Source: Novosphingobium ovatum
GTDB taxonomy: Bacteria > Pseudomonadota > Alphaproteobacteria > Sphingomonadales > Sphingomonadaceae
Direction: 5' to 3'
Assembly: GCF_009909235.1 (NCBI RefSeq)
Contig: NZ_JAAAPO010000001.1
Span: 434,001 to 498,000, forward strand
DNA length: 64,000 nt
The stretch's first letter is position 1; every line of letters begins with the position of its first letter. Made by a program: the position numbers and the translations under genes. Shown piece by piece: positions 12,821 through 21,092 of the stretch. Below the pieces are notes generated by a model that saw only the letters and a program-made list of their open reading frames with translations, ran no database searches and was not told where the DNA came from.

Positions 12821-13996
12821 ATGACCCCCCAAGCCCGCATCCAAGCCGCCATCGACATCCTGGACGCGGTGATCGGCGCGGCGCGGGCGCAGGGCGCGCC
12901 GGCCGACCGGCTGATCAGCGACTGGTTTCGCACGCGGCGTTTTGCCGGCAGCAAGGACCGGCGGGCGGTGCGCGATCTGGTCTATGCGGCGGTGCGGGCC
13001 TGTGGGCCGGTGCCGGTGTCGGGCCGGGCGGCGATGCTGCGGGTGGCGCAGGCTCAGCCGGAACTGGCGGTGCTGTTTGACGGAGGCCGCCACGCCCCCG
13101 CGCCGATTGATCCGGCAGAGCCGGTGGCTGACGGCGGCATCGCGCCCGCTTGGTTGGCGCAGGCCTTGGCCGACAGCGGCATTGCCGGGGCCGAGGCCGA
13201 AGCGCTGATGGAGCGCGCCCCGCTGGACATCCGCGTCAACACGCTAAAGGCGGACCGCGCCAGCCTGACCCTGCCGCTGGAGGGCGAGCCGCTGGCCGCC
13301 GCACAAGGCTTGCGTTACCCCGCCAACACCCCGGTCGAGGGCTGGGACGCCTATGCCGACGGCCGGATCGAGGTGCAGGACGGGGGATCGCAGCTGGTTT
13401 GCGCCATGGCCGACGCCCGCCCCGGCGAAACGGTGATCGACCTGTGCGCGGGGGCTGGCGGCAAGACGCTGGCGCTGGCCGCCGCGATGGGGAACCGGGG
13501 CACGCTGGTGGCGTGCGATGTTGACCGCGCCCGGTTGCAACGTCTGGCGCCGCGCGCCACGCGCGCGGGCGCGATGGTGCATGACACGGTGCTGATGAAT
13601 CCGGGGCGTGAGGTGGAGGCACTGGCCAAATATGCCGCCAAAGCCGATCTGGTGCTGATCGACGCGCCATGCACCGGCACGGGCACATGGCGGCGCAATC
13701 CCGAAAGCCGCTGGCGCCTGACGCCTGCCGAATTGGCGCGGATCACAGCGATTCAGGCGCGTTTGCTGGATGTGGCGGCGGGGCTGGTGCGGCCGGGCGG
13801 GCGGCTGGTGTTTGTCACCTGCTCGCTGCTGGACGCCGAGGGCGCGGGGCAGTTCGACGCCTTTCTGGCGCGCGAGCCGCGCGCGCGGGCCGATGCCATT
13901 ACCCTGCCGCTGGGGCGCGCGCGGGGTGCGGGGTGGCGTTTGTCCCCAGCCTTGGACGGCACCGATGGCTTTTTCGTTGGCCGGGCGTTCTTGTGA
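12821..13996 (+). CDS. rsmB: RsmB-type 16S rRNA cytosine-C5 methyltransferase
   Basis: RsmB/NOP-family enzymes transfer methyl from SAM to C5 of an rRNA cytosine (C967 of 16S rRNA for RsmB). The 391-aa product has an N-terminal NusB-like helical domain (residues ~1-70). The Rossmann methyltransferase carries SAM motif I DLCAGAGGKTLALA (~207-220), the motif IV cysteine in DAPCTGTGTWRR (Cys284) and the catalytic cysteine in FVTCSLL (Cys334). Both cysteines needed for the covalent mechanism are present. A close homologue with another rRNA target (RsmF-like) cannot be excluded, but the NusB-like part favours RsmB. Confidence 0.85.
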   Translation: MTPQARIQAAIDILDAVIGAARAQGAPADRLISDWFRTRRFAGSKDRRAVRDLVYAAVRACGPVPVSGRAAMLRVAQAQPELAVLFDGGRHAPAPIDPAEPVADGGIAPAWLAQALADSGIAGAEAEALMERAPLDIRVNTLKADRASLTLPLEGEPLAAAQGLRYPANTPVEGWDAYADGRIEVQDGGSQLVCAMADARPGETVIDLCAGAGGKTLALAAAMGNRGTLVACDVDRARLQRLAPRATRAGAMVHDTVLMNPGREVEALAKYAAKADLVLIDAPCTGTGTWRRNPESRWRLTPAELARITAIQARLLDVAAGLVRPGGRLVFVTCSLLDAEGAGQFDAFLAREPRARADAITLPLGRARGAGWRLSPALDGTDGFFVGRAFL

Positions 13997-14088
13997 TCGC
14001 CCTGTCGGCTGTGTTAGCGTAACCCGTTATGTTCGAAGCCTCGCCCCCCACTCGGCGGTTTCGCCCTGCCTCGGCCAAGGAAGTTTTC

Positions 14089-14640
14089 ATGCGTTTTGCT
14101 CCGGTGTCCGCCTGCCTGTCGGTTGCGCTGGCGATTACGGCCAGTTCGTTGCAATCCGCCCCAGCCGAGGTGCTGGACCCGCGCGCCATGGCCTTGGTCG
14201 AGCAGGCGCAGGTGGCGCTGGACGCAGGCAATCTGGATGGCGCGGTGGACGGGTTCGAGGCGGCGCTGGCGATCCAGCCGGGCAGCAACGCGCTGGTGAT
14301 GAAGCTGGCCGAGGTGGCGCGGCGGCAGGGGATGCAGGGCAAGGCGCTGCATTATTACCGCGTGGTTCTGGCCCGCAGCCCGCAGGATCTGGACGCCATT
14401 GCCGGTGAGGGGCAGGCGCTGGCCGAGAAGGGCGCGATTGAAAAGGCGCGCAAGAACCTGTCGCGGCTGGGCGGATTGTGCGGCAGCGGCTGTGATCAGA
14501 CGCGCGCGCTGGACGCGGCGATTGCGGCCGTGGTGGCGCGGGTCCCGGCGGGCGGCGCGGCCAGCGGCGGGGCGGCAACGCCGCGCATCGTTACGGTGGA
14601 CGATGTCAAGCCGCAGGCCGAAGTGCGCGCCGACAAGTAA
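14089..14640 (+). CDS. Exported tetratricopeptide-repeat protein
   Basis: The 183-aa product has a signal peptide (MRFAPVSACLSVALAITASS) and TPR-like helical pairs: ALVEQAQVALDAGNLDGAVDGFEAAL, then KALHYYRVVLARSPQD. It is therefore a small periplasmic protein likely to mediate protein-protein contacts. A CGSGC pair near residue ~140 may form a disulfide. ATG at 14089 is favoured by AAGGAAG 6 bp upstream and by the signal peptide; the frame is open a little further upstream. The gene lies 92 bp after rsmB and converges on rppH. No specific partner can be named. Confidence 0.7.
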   Translation: MRFAPVSACLSVALAITASSLQSAPAEVLDPRAMALVEQAQVALDAGNLDGAVDGFEAALAIQPGSNALVMKLAEVARRQGMQGKALHYYRVVLARSPQDLDAIAGEGQALAEKGAIEKARKNLSRLGGLCGSGCDQTRALDAAIAAVVARVPAGGAASGGAATPRIVTVDDVKPQAEVRADK

Positions 14641-14706
14641 GGCGCGCGCTGACAGGTAGCGCAGAAACGGGGGCGCTCCGCCGGCGCCCCGCGCGTCATT
14701 GGCGTC

Positions 14707-15207
14707 TCAGATCAGGTCGCGGAATTCATCCAGCACCGCGCGATAGACGCGCTTTTTGAACGGCACGATCATCTCGGGCAGATGTTCGGGCTCTGCCCAT
14801 TTCCACGCGTCGAATTCGGCCGGTTCATGGGCGTTCAGGTTGATGTCGCTGTCCTGTCCGGTAAAGCGCATCAGTATCCAGAACTGGCGCTGGCCACGAT
14901 AGCGGCCCTTCCACAGCTTGCCGATCAGGTGGTCGGGCAGGTCGTACAGCACTTCCTCGCGCGTTTGGGCAAGTATGGTGGCGTTCGCCTCATCCACGCC
15001 GGTTTCTTCAAACAATTCGCGATAGGCGGCGGCGCGCAGATCCTCGCCTTCGTCGATGCCGCCCTGTGGCATTTGCCAGAAATCGCCGTCCTGACCCACC
15101 TCGCTCTCGCGCTGGTCGATTCGGCGGCCAACGAACACCCGGCCATGCTGATTGACCAGCATCACGCCAACGCAGGGCCGATAGGGAAGTGCGGAAAAAT
15201 CGGTCAT
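14707..15207 (-). CDS. rppH: RNA pyrophosphohydrolase RppH (Nudix)
   Basis: RppH removes pyrophosphate from 5'-triphosphate mRNA ends and so starts RNase E-dependent decay. The 166-aa product opens with YRPCVGVMLVN and RVFVGRRID, typical of this subfamily. The Nudix box GGIDEGEDLRAAAYRELFEE with following TGV lies at about residues 49-71. Residues YDLPDHLIGKLWKGRYRGQRQFWIL match the RppH signature downstream of the box. ATG at 15207 is used; the codon before it is TTG in the same frame. It is divergent from korA. Confidence 0.92.
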   Translation of the reverse strand: MTDFSALPYRPCVGVMLVNQHGRVFVGRRIDQRESEVGQDGDFWQMPQGGIDEGEDLRAAAYRELFEETGVDEANATILAQTREEVLYDLPDHLIGKLWKGRYRGQRQFWILMRFTGQDSDINLNAHEPAEFDAWKWAEPEHLPEMIVPFKKRVYRAVLDEFRDLI

Positions 15208-15614
15208 CAATCAAACCTGTCCTGATGTTGCCCCCCAGCATAAACGCCTGTCCCCCGCGTATAAAGCTGGAAATTGCGCCGGGTTGGTGCGGGGTTGGGC
15301 GATTGCCGCTTGACTAGTGGGCGCAACAGGTTTTGGGGGCGTGCAGTCGGCCTGTGTCCGACGCGCCTTGCCGGGCTGGCAGGCGGCAACCCACGCGGAC
15401 TTTGCGGCCTGACAGTTTTTCTGGATTGCGCCATGGGTTCGCATTGGGACAAGGGGCCAGACTGCGGCCTGCCTTGCCGCTTGCCTGATTTGGGTAAAAG
15501 GGGCAGGGCACATGTGCGACAGAACGGGCGGGACTCAACTGTCCGGGCGCGCATGGGCGGGCTGACACATGCATGCTGTCCGGGTGAACACCTCCGGGCA
15601 ATGGAAGGAAGAGA
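15208..15614. other. Intergenic region between rppH and korA
   Basis: This 407-bp divergent gap should contain the promoters of rppH and korA. I see no convincing gene in it. TTGACT at 15309 resembles a -35 box, but no good -10 box follows at the right distance. The korA ribosome site GGAAGGAAGAG is at the right edge. Confidence 0.5.
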
Positions 15615-17495
15615 ATGGCTACTGTGATCGATGCGGGCGCGCAGGCGCATTCGACCGACAATACTCCCGAAGCGGTGGTGGTGCGTTTCGCCGGTGACTC
15701 GGGCGATGGCATGCAGCTGACGGGCGGGCAATTCACGCTCTCGACGGCGCTGTCGGGCAATGATCTGGCCACCTTCCCGGACTTCCCTTCCGAAATCCGC
15801 GCGCCGCAGGGCACGCTGTTTGGCGTGTCGGCGTTCCAGATCAATTTCGGCAGCACCGAAATCACCACCGCGGGCGATCAGCCCGACGTGCTGGTGGCGA
15901 TGAACCCGGCCGCCCTCAAGGTGAACCTGCCCTCGCTGAAGGCGGGCGGGCTGATCATCGCGGACACCGGTGAGTTCAACAAGCGCAACCTGGAAAAGGC
16001 CAAGTACGAGGTCAGCCCGATCGACGATGGCAGCCTTGCCAAGTGGCGGTTGCTGGCCTTCGACATCAGCGCCCTGACGCTGGAGGCGGTCAAGCCCTTC
16101 GGCCTTGGCAACAAGGAAGCGCTGCGCTGCAAGAACATGTGGACGCTGGGTCTGGCGCTGTGGATGTTCGACCGCGACCGTCAGCCGCTGATCGACTGGC
16201 TGAACGACAAGTTCAAGAAGAACCCCGTTCTGGCCGAGGCGAACATCGCCGCGCTGAACGCGGGCCATGCCTATGGCGAAACGGCCGAAATCGGCGGTCA
16301 GGTCAAGCAGCAGCACCTGCCGCCCGCGCCCCAGTCGCCGGGCCTGTATCGCACTATCACCGGCGCCGAGGCGATCAGCCTTGGTCTGGTCGCTGGCGCC
16401 AAGCTGGCTGATCTGCCGATGTTCTTTGGCGGCTATCCGATCACGCCCGCCTCGGCCATTCTGCATTATCTGGCCAAGATGAAGGAGTTTGGCGTCACCA
16501 CCTTCCAGGCTGAGGATGAAATCGCCGCTGTCGCTTCGGCGATTGGCGCGTCCTATGCCGGGTCGCTGGGCGTGACGTCCTCGTCGGGTCCGGGCATTGC
16601 GCTCAAGGGTGAGGCGCTGGGCCTTGCGGTGATGACCGAACTGCCGCTGGTGGTGGTCAACTCGCAGCGCGGCGGCCCGTCGACCGGTTTGCCGACCAAG
16701 ACCGAGCAGTCGGACCTGTATCAGGCGCTGTATGGCCGCAACGGTGACACGCCGATGCCCGTCATCGCCGCCCGTTCGCCCGCCGACGCGTTTGAATGCG
16801 CGATCGAGGCGTGCCGTCTGGCGGTGCAGTTCATGACGCCCGTCATGCTGCTGACCGATGGCTATATTGGTAACGCCGCCGAGCCGTGGAAGGTGCCGGA
16901 CCCGGCCACCTTTACCCCGTTCCCGGTGACGTTCCTGACTGAAAACAACGCGCCCGACGGTGGCAAGCCGCTGCCTTACAAGCGCGACGAAAAGGGCGCC
17001 CGCCCGTGGATCAAGCCGGGCACCCCCGGTCTGATGCACCGCATCGGCGGCATTGAAAAGGCGCCTGACACCGGCGACATCGATTACTCGCCCGCCGTGC
17101 ACCAGATGCAGACCGACGCCCGCAAGGACAAGGTGGACGGCATCGCCCACCACATCCCGGCGCAGGAGGTCAGCCAAGGCACCCAAGGCGGCAAGCTGGC
17201 CATTGTCGGCTGGGGCAGCACCTTCGGCCCGATCCATCAGGCCGTCCGCCGCGCCCGCGCCAAGGGGCAGGATGTCAGCCACATCCACATCCGCCACATC
17301 TGGCCGATGCCCGCCAATCTGGGCGACTTGCTCAAGTCCTATGACAAGATCATCGTGCCCGAAATGAACACCGGCCAGTTGAAGACCGTGCTGCGCGATC
17401 AGTATCTGGTGGATGCGCGTCCGCTGAACAAGGTGTCGGGCCAGCCCTTCACCATCGCGGAAATCGAAGCCGCCATCGACGCTGCTCTGGCCTGA
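15615..17495 (+). CDS. korA: 2-oxoglutarate:ferredoxin oxidoreductase alpha subunit (fused gamma-alpha)
   Basis: KorA with KorB decarboxylates 2-oxoglutarate (or a related 2-oxoacid) to the CoA ester while reducing ferredoxin. The 626-aa subunit is a fusion of the gamma domain (VVRFAGDSGDGMQLTGGQF..., residues ~20-200) and the alpha domain (~250-600). The alpha domain includes FFGGYPITPASAILHYLAK, the TPP-contact segment FQAEDEIAAVASAIGAS, and TSSSGPGIALKGEALG. Ribosome site GGAAGGAAG precedes the ATG. korB follows after 11 bp. In sphingomonads such enzymes coexist with the 2-oxoglutarate dehydrogenase complex. The substrate is assigned by similarity only. Confidence 0.85.
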   Translation: MATVIDAGAQAHSTDNTPEAVVVRFAGDSGDGMQLTGGQFTLSTALSGNDLATFPDFPSEIRAPQGTLFGVSAFQINFGSTEITTAGDQPDVLVAMNPAALKVNLPSLKAGGLIIADTGEFNKRNLEKAKYEVSPIDDGSLAKWRLLAFDISALTLEAVKPFGLGNKEALRCKNMWTLGLALWMFDRDRQPLIDWLNDKFKKNPVLAEANIAALNAGHAYGETAEIGGQVKQQHLPPAPQSPGLYRTITGAEAISLGLVAGAKLADLPMFFGGYPITPASAILHYLAKMKEFGVTTFQAEDEIAAVASAIGASYAGSLGVTSSSGPGIALKGEALGLAVMTELPLVVVNSQRGGPSTGLPTKTEQSDLYQALYGRNGDTPMPVIAARSPADAFECAIEACRLAVQFMTPVMLLTDGYIGNAAEPWKVPDPATFTPFPVTFLTENNAPDGGKPLPYKRDEKGARPWIKPGTPGLMHRIGGIEKAPDTGDIDYSPAVHQMQTDARKDKVDGIAHHIPAQEVSQGTQGGKLAIVGWGSTFGPIHQAVRRARAKGQDVSHIHIRHIWPMPANLGDLLKSYDKIIVPEMNTGQLKTVLRDQYLVDARPLNKVSGQPFTIAEIEAAIDAALA

Positions 17496-17506
17496 GGGGA
17501 CCCAAG

Positions 17507-18577
17507 ATGAACGAGATGACCACGATCAAGACCACCCTCAAGGATTGGGAATCGGATCAGGAAGTCCGCTGGTGCCCTGGTTGCGGCGACTATGCGATCC
17601 TCAAGGCGGTGCAGCGCACCCTGCCCGAACTGGGCGCGGACCCGGCCAAGACGGTGTTCGTGTCGGGCATCGGTTGCTCCAGCCGCTTCCCCTATTACAT
17701 GGCGTCCTATGGCTTCCACACCATCCACGGCCGCGCGCCGGCGGTGGCAACCGGCATCAAGCTGGCCAATCCCGAACTGGACCTGTGGCTGGTGACGGGT
17801 GACGGCGATGGCATGTCGATCGGCGGCAACCACACGATGCATTTCCTGCGCCGCAACATCAATTGCCAGATCATGTTGTTCAACAACGAGATTTACGGCC
17901 TGACCAAGGGGCAATATTCGCCCACCAGCCGTTTGGGCACGCCTTCGCCGACGACCCCGCTGGGCTCGGTGGACCGTCCGTTGCAGCCGGGCGCCTTTGC
18001 GCTGGGCGCGGGCGCGCCGTTTGTTGCGCGCGCCTATGACACGTCCAAGAACCTGACCGACGTGCTCAAGGCCGCTCATGCCCATCAGGGCGCGGCTTTC
18101 GTCGAAATCTTCCAGAACTGCATCGTCTATAACAAGGACCGCTTTGCCGACTTTACCGAGAAGGCGGTGGCCGATCAGGGCCAGCTGTGGCTGAAGAATG
18201 GCGAGCCGATGCTGTTTGGTTCGGTCAAGTCGGGCGGGTTCAAGGGCATTGCGCTGGACACGGAAAAGCTGGCGCTCAAGGTTGTGGACGTGGCCGTGGG
18301 CGAGGATGGCAAGCCCGACTGGCAGGCTGCTGGCGTGCTGGTGCATGACGTGACCAACCGTGGCGTGGCGCATATGCTGGTCGAATTGCCGATGGGGCCG
18401 TTCCCGGTGGCGCTGGGCGTGATCTATGACGATCCGCGCCCGACCTATGAAGGCGCGATGCTGGCGCAGGACGAACAGGCCCGCGCGGGCAAGACCGCCG
18501 ATCTGGCCAAGCTGTTCGCCAAGGGCCAGACCTGGTCGGTGGCCGAAGAAGATCAGGGCCCGCTGTCGGGCGTGTGA
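17507..18577 (+). CDS. korB: 2-oxoglutarate:ferredoxin oxidoreductase beta subunit
   Basis: The 356-aa beta subunit binds thiamine diphosphate. It shows RWCPGCGDYAILKA at residues ~22-35, GIGCSSRFPYYM, and the TPP/Mg motif GDGDGMSIGGNH followed by LFNNEIYGLTKGQYSPTS. The cysteines CPGC and GIGC fit ligands of the subunit's iron-sulfur cluster in this family. It forms an operon with korA (11-bp gap, AGGGGA as ribosome site) that is closed by a terminator at 18600. It converges on oxyR. Confidence 0.88.
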   Translation: MNEMTTIKTTLKDWESDQEVRWCPGCGDYAILKAVQRTLPELGADPAKTVFVSGIGCSSRFPYYMASYGFHTIHGRAPAVATGIKLANPELDLWLVTGDGDGMSIGGNHTMHFLRRNINCQIMLFNNEIYGLTKGQYSPTSRLGTPSPTTPLGSVDRPLQPGAFALGAGAPFVARAYDTSKNLTDVLKAAHAHQGAAFVEIFQNCIVYNKDRFADFTEKAVADQGQLWLKNGEPMLFGSVKSGGFKGIALDTEKLALKVVDVAVGEDGKPDWQAAGVLVHDVTNRGVAHMLVELPMGPFPVALGVIYDDPRPTYEGAMLAQDEQARAGKTADLAKLFAKGQTWSVAEEDQGPLSGV

Positions 18578-18599
18578 TCACAGGCTGATTCAGGATGCG

Positions 18600-18625
18600 A
18601 AGGGGGCGGGCGACCGCCCCCTTTT
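18600..18625 (+). terminator. Rho-independent terminator after korAB
   Basis: The stem AAGGGGGCGG/CCGCCCCCTT with a GCGA tetraloop is followed by TT, 22 bp past the korB stop. It is perfectly paired over 10 bp. Confidence 0.8.
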
Positions 18626-18670
18626 GCGTGTGTGGCATGACGCGGCGTTGATGCGGGTTAAACGCCACCA

Positions 18671-18693
18671 TATTGTAGTCATTGACAACAAAA
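18671..18693. repeat. 23-bp quasi-palindromic repeat, copy 1
   Basis: The core TTGTAGTCA-T-TGACAACAA is a 9-bp inverted repeat with one mismatch. The full 23 bp, including flanking TA and AA, recurs exactly at 37904-37926. Both copies lie in gaps between converging genes; here it is 24 bp from the oxyR stop. It is AT-rich against a GC-rich background. Its function is unknown; an operator-like protein-binding site or a small repeat element are both possible. Confidence 0.7.
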
Positions 18694-18716
18694 TCAGGCG
18701 CGCGGGCAGGGGCGGA

Positions 18717-19613
18717 TCATCCGGCGCGCAGTTCCTCGGCCAACAGGCGGAATTCATCCGTGCGGGGGCTGTTGCGGCGCCACACCAGCGCGATTTCGCG
18801 ATTGGCGGAGTCAGAGCGCAGCGGGCGGGCAACGACATTGGTGCCGTTCAAGATCCCCGCATCCAGTGCCATTTCGGGCAGCATCGTCAGCCCCAGCCCA
18901 TTGTCCACCATCTGCACCAGCGTGTGCAAAGAGGTGCCGATCATCGTCGCGCTGGCCCGCAATTCAGGCCGGTTGCAGGCGGCAAGTGCATGATCTTTCA
19001 GGCAATGTCCGTCTTCCAGCAGCAGTAGGCGGTGTTCGTCGATCAGGTCCGGGCTGATTTCCTCGGGCGGGTCGCGCGGGTCATCCTTGGGAAAGGCGAC
19101 GAACAAGGCGTCGAGCTCAATCGTCTCCTTGTCCACCTCCCCGGTGGGGTAGGGCAGCGCCAAAAGCACGCAATCGGCCCGCCCATGGTGCAGCGATTCG
19201 ATCGCCTGCGCGCTGGGCTCTTCGCGCAGGAACAGGCGCAAATGCGGGCGTTCGCGGCGCAAACGGGGCAACATGCGGGGCAGCAGGAAGGGGGCGATGG
19301 TGGGGATCACGCTCATCCGCACTTCACCCGAAAGTGGTTGAGAAGACGCGTGAATCAGGTCTGACAGCTCCTCCGCCTCGCGCAGGATGCGGTGCGCCTT
19401 GGCCACCACCGCATTGCCCAAAGGCGTGAAGCGGACATGCCGCTTCGTCCGCTCCACCAGCACCACGCCCAGCAGATTTTCCAGATCACGCAACCCCGCC
19501 GACAGGGTGGATTGCGACACGTGACACGCCTCGGCGGCGCGGCCGAAATGCTCGTGCTCGTGCAAAGAAACCAGATATTGCAACTGCTTGAGCGTGGGCT
19601 GATAGACGCTCAT
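18717..19613 (-). CDS. oxyR: OxyR-type hydrogen-peroxide-sensing LysR regulator
   Basis: OxyR activates peroxide-defence genes after disulfide formation. The 298-aa protein has the LysR winged helix (TLKQLQYLVSLHEHEHFGRAAEACHVSQ at ~7-34, written here in part only). Its effector domain contains LEDGHCLKDHALAAC. The cysteines at 204 and 213 have the same nine-residue spacing as the redox pair of E. coli OxyR. Pro-Thr residues in VIPTIAPFLLP also match. The ATG directly abuts the rnd stop codon, so it is probably co-transcribed with rnd. No catalase or peroxidase gene is adjacent. Confidence 0.88.
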   Translation of the reverse strand: MSVYQPTLKQLQYLVSLHEHEHFGRAAEACHVSQSTLSAGLRDLENLLGVVLVERTKRHVRFTPLGNAVVAKAHRILREAEELSDLIHASSQPLSGEVRMSVIPTIAPFLLPRMLPRLRRERPHLRLFLREEPSAQAIESLHHGRADCVLLALPYPTGEVDKETIELDALFVAFPKDDPRDPPEEISPDLIDEHRLLLLEDGHCLKDHALAACNRPELRASATMIGTSLHTLVQMVDNGLGLTMLPEMALDAGILNGTNVVARPLRSDSANREIALVWRRNSPRTDEFRLLAEELRAG

Positions 19614-20873
19614 TTACGCCTCCGCGTCATCCTCGGTCAGCGGCAAGGGGCCGTCCTCGTCCTCTTCAGCGGGCAGGGCGTTGGCCTCGCGCATGTCGTC
19701 ATGCAACTCGTCGACATGGGTCATTTTCAACCGTCCGCCGACCACGGCAAAGGCCAAACGCCCCTCGACCAACTCCAGCGCGTCCTTGCCGAACACCTCA
19801 TAGCGCCAGCCCTCAAGGATCGAGACATCCTTGCGCACACCGGCCGCCAACAGTTCCAGATCATCGCTGCGGGCCAGCAGGCGGGCGGCGACGTCAATCT
19901 CGCGCGCGCGGATTTTCAGCAGCAATTTCAACAGGTCGGCAACCAAAGCGCCTTCCTTGCCCAACGGCGCGCCGCGCGGGGCCTTGGGCGGCATTTCCGC
20001 CTCGGTCAGGGGCTTGGACGCCTCGATCGCCTGCATCAGGCGCTTGCCGATTTCATTGTCCTTCCAACCCGGCGACAGACCGCGCACCTTGGCCAGATCG
20101 GCCTGCGCCTTGGGCGGGTGGCTGGCGATATCGGCCAGCGTTTCGTCGCGCGCGATGCGGCCACGCGGGATGTTCTTGTCCTGCGCCTCATACTCGCGCC
20201 AGGCGGCCAAAGCCTTGAGCCTGCCCAGCATCGCCGGGTTGCGCCCTGCCGCCTTGATCTTCAGCCAGGCGTTGCCCGCGTCATTGCGGTAATTGTCGGG
20301 ATCGGCCAGCTTCTCCATCTCGGCGTCCAGCCAATGGCCCCGGTTGGTCTTGATCAACCGCTTGAGAATGCGCGGGAAAATCTTGGCCAGATGGGTGACG
20401 TCGCCGATCGCATATTCGATCTGCCGCTCGGTCAGGGGGCGGCGCGACCAGTCGGTGAACCGCGCGCCCTTATCAATGGCAAAGCCCAGCCAGCTTTCGA
20501 CCAGATTGGAATAGCCGATCTGCTCGCTCTGGCTGATGGCCATCATGGCGATCTGCGTGTCGAAAATCGGGTGCGGCGTCTTGCCGGTCAGGTTGTAGAT
20601 GATTTCCACATCCTGCCCGCCGGCGTGAAAGATCTTCAGCACATCCTCATTGTCGACCAGCAGGTCCAGCAATGGCGACATGTCCAGCCCCGGCGCCATC
20701 GGATCGACAGCGGCCGCCTCGTTCACATCGGCGATCTGGATCAGGCACAATTCGGGCCAATAGGTGCTTTCGCGCATGAATTCGGTGTCGACGCAGACAA
20801 AGTCGGCGCGGGCCAGTCGTTCACACAGGGCAGCCAGTTCGTCGGAGTCGGTGATCAGTTTGTGTATCTTCAT
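19614..20873 (-). CDS. rnd: Ribonuclease D
   Basis: RNase D is a 3'-5' exoribonuclease that trims tRNA and other small RNA precursors. The 419-aa product has the DEDD exonuclease fold. Its motifs are VDTEF (Asp29, Glu31), HAGGQDVEIIY (Asp88), and YAIGDVTHLAKIF for the last Tyr/Asp motif. HRDC-type helical domains follow, with RIARDETLADIASHPP and IRAREIDVAARLLARSDDLE. It is divergent from aspS, with a 219-bp gap, and is followed without any gap by oxyR. Confidence 0.93.
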   Translation of the reverse strand: MKIHKLITDSDELAALCERLARADFVCVDTEFMRESTYWPELCLIQIADVNEAAAVDPMAPGLDMSPLLDLLVDNEDVLKIFHAGGQDVEIIYNLTGKTPHPIFDTQIAMMAISQSEQIGYSNLVESWLGFAIDKGARFTDWSRRPLTERQIEYAIGDVTHLAKIFPRILKRLIKTNRGHWLDAEMEKLADPDNYRNDAGNAWLKIKAAGRNPAMLGRLKALAAWREYEAQDKNIPRGRIARDETLADIASHPPKAQADLAKVRGLSPGWKDNEIGKRLMQAIEASKPLTEAEMPPKAPRGAPLGKEGALVADLLKLLLKIRAREIDVAARLLARSDDLELLAAGVRKDVSILEGWRYEVFGKDALELVEGRLAFAVVGGRLKMTHVDELHDDMREANALPAEEDEDGPLPLTEDDAEA

Positions 20874-20987
20874 CGTTTTTCTGTCTTTGGCCCGGATGCG
20901 GGCGCTTCGCTGGGTGGATGGGGCGCAAAATGCGCGCTACAGCCACTTTCGCACGGGTTGCGTGGGTGAGGGCAGGCCCCTCTCGGC

Positions 20988-21016
20988 TTGACAAACACGC
21001 GGCATTGGATTGTTAG
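20988..21016 (+). promoter_or_regulatory. Possible sigma-70 promoter of aspS
   Basis: A consensus -35 box TTGACA (20988-20993) is followed after 17 bp by TGTTAG (21011-21016), a weak -10 match. It lies 77 bp upstream of the aspS ATG. The -35 box is exact, but the -10 box is poor. Confidence 0.35.
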
Positions 21017-21092
21017 CCAGCGCATTCGCGGCACGCCTGATTGCCGCTATGGTCATCCCTGCCCGACAATGGGCCGAATGGAAAGAGTTGTC

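Noticed and set aside
15309-15340. Promoter for korA starting with TTGACT
   Set aside because: No acceptable -10 box is found 16-18 bp downstream, and the distance to the start codon is about 300 bp.
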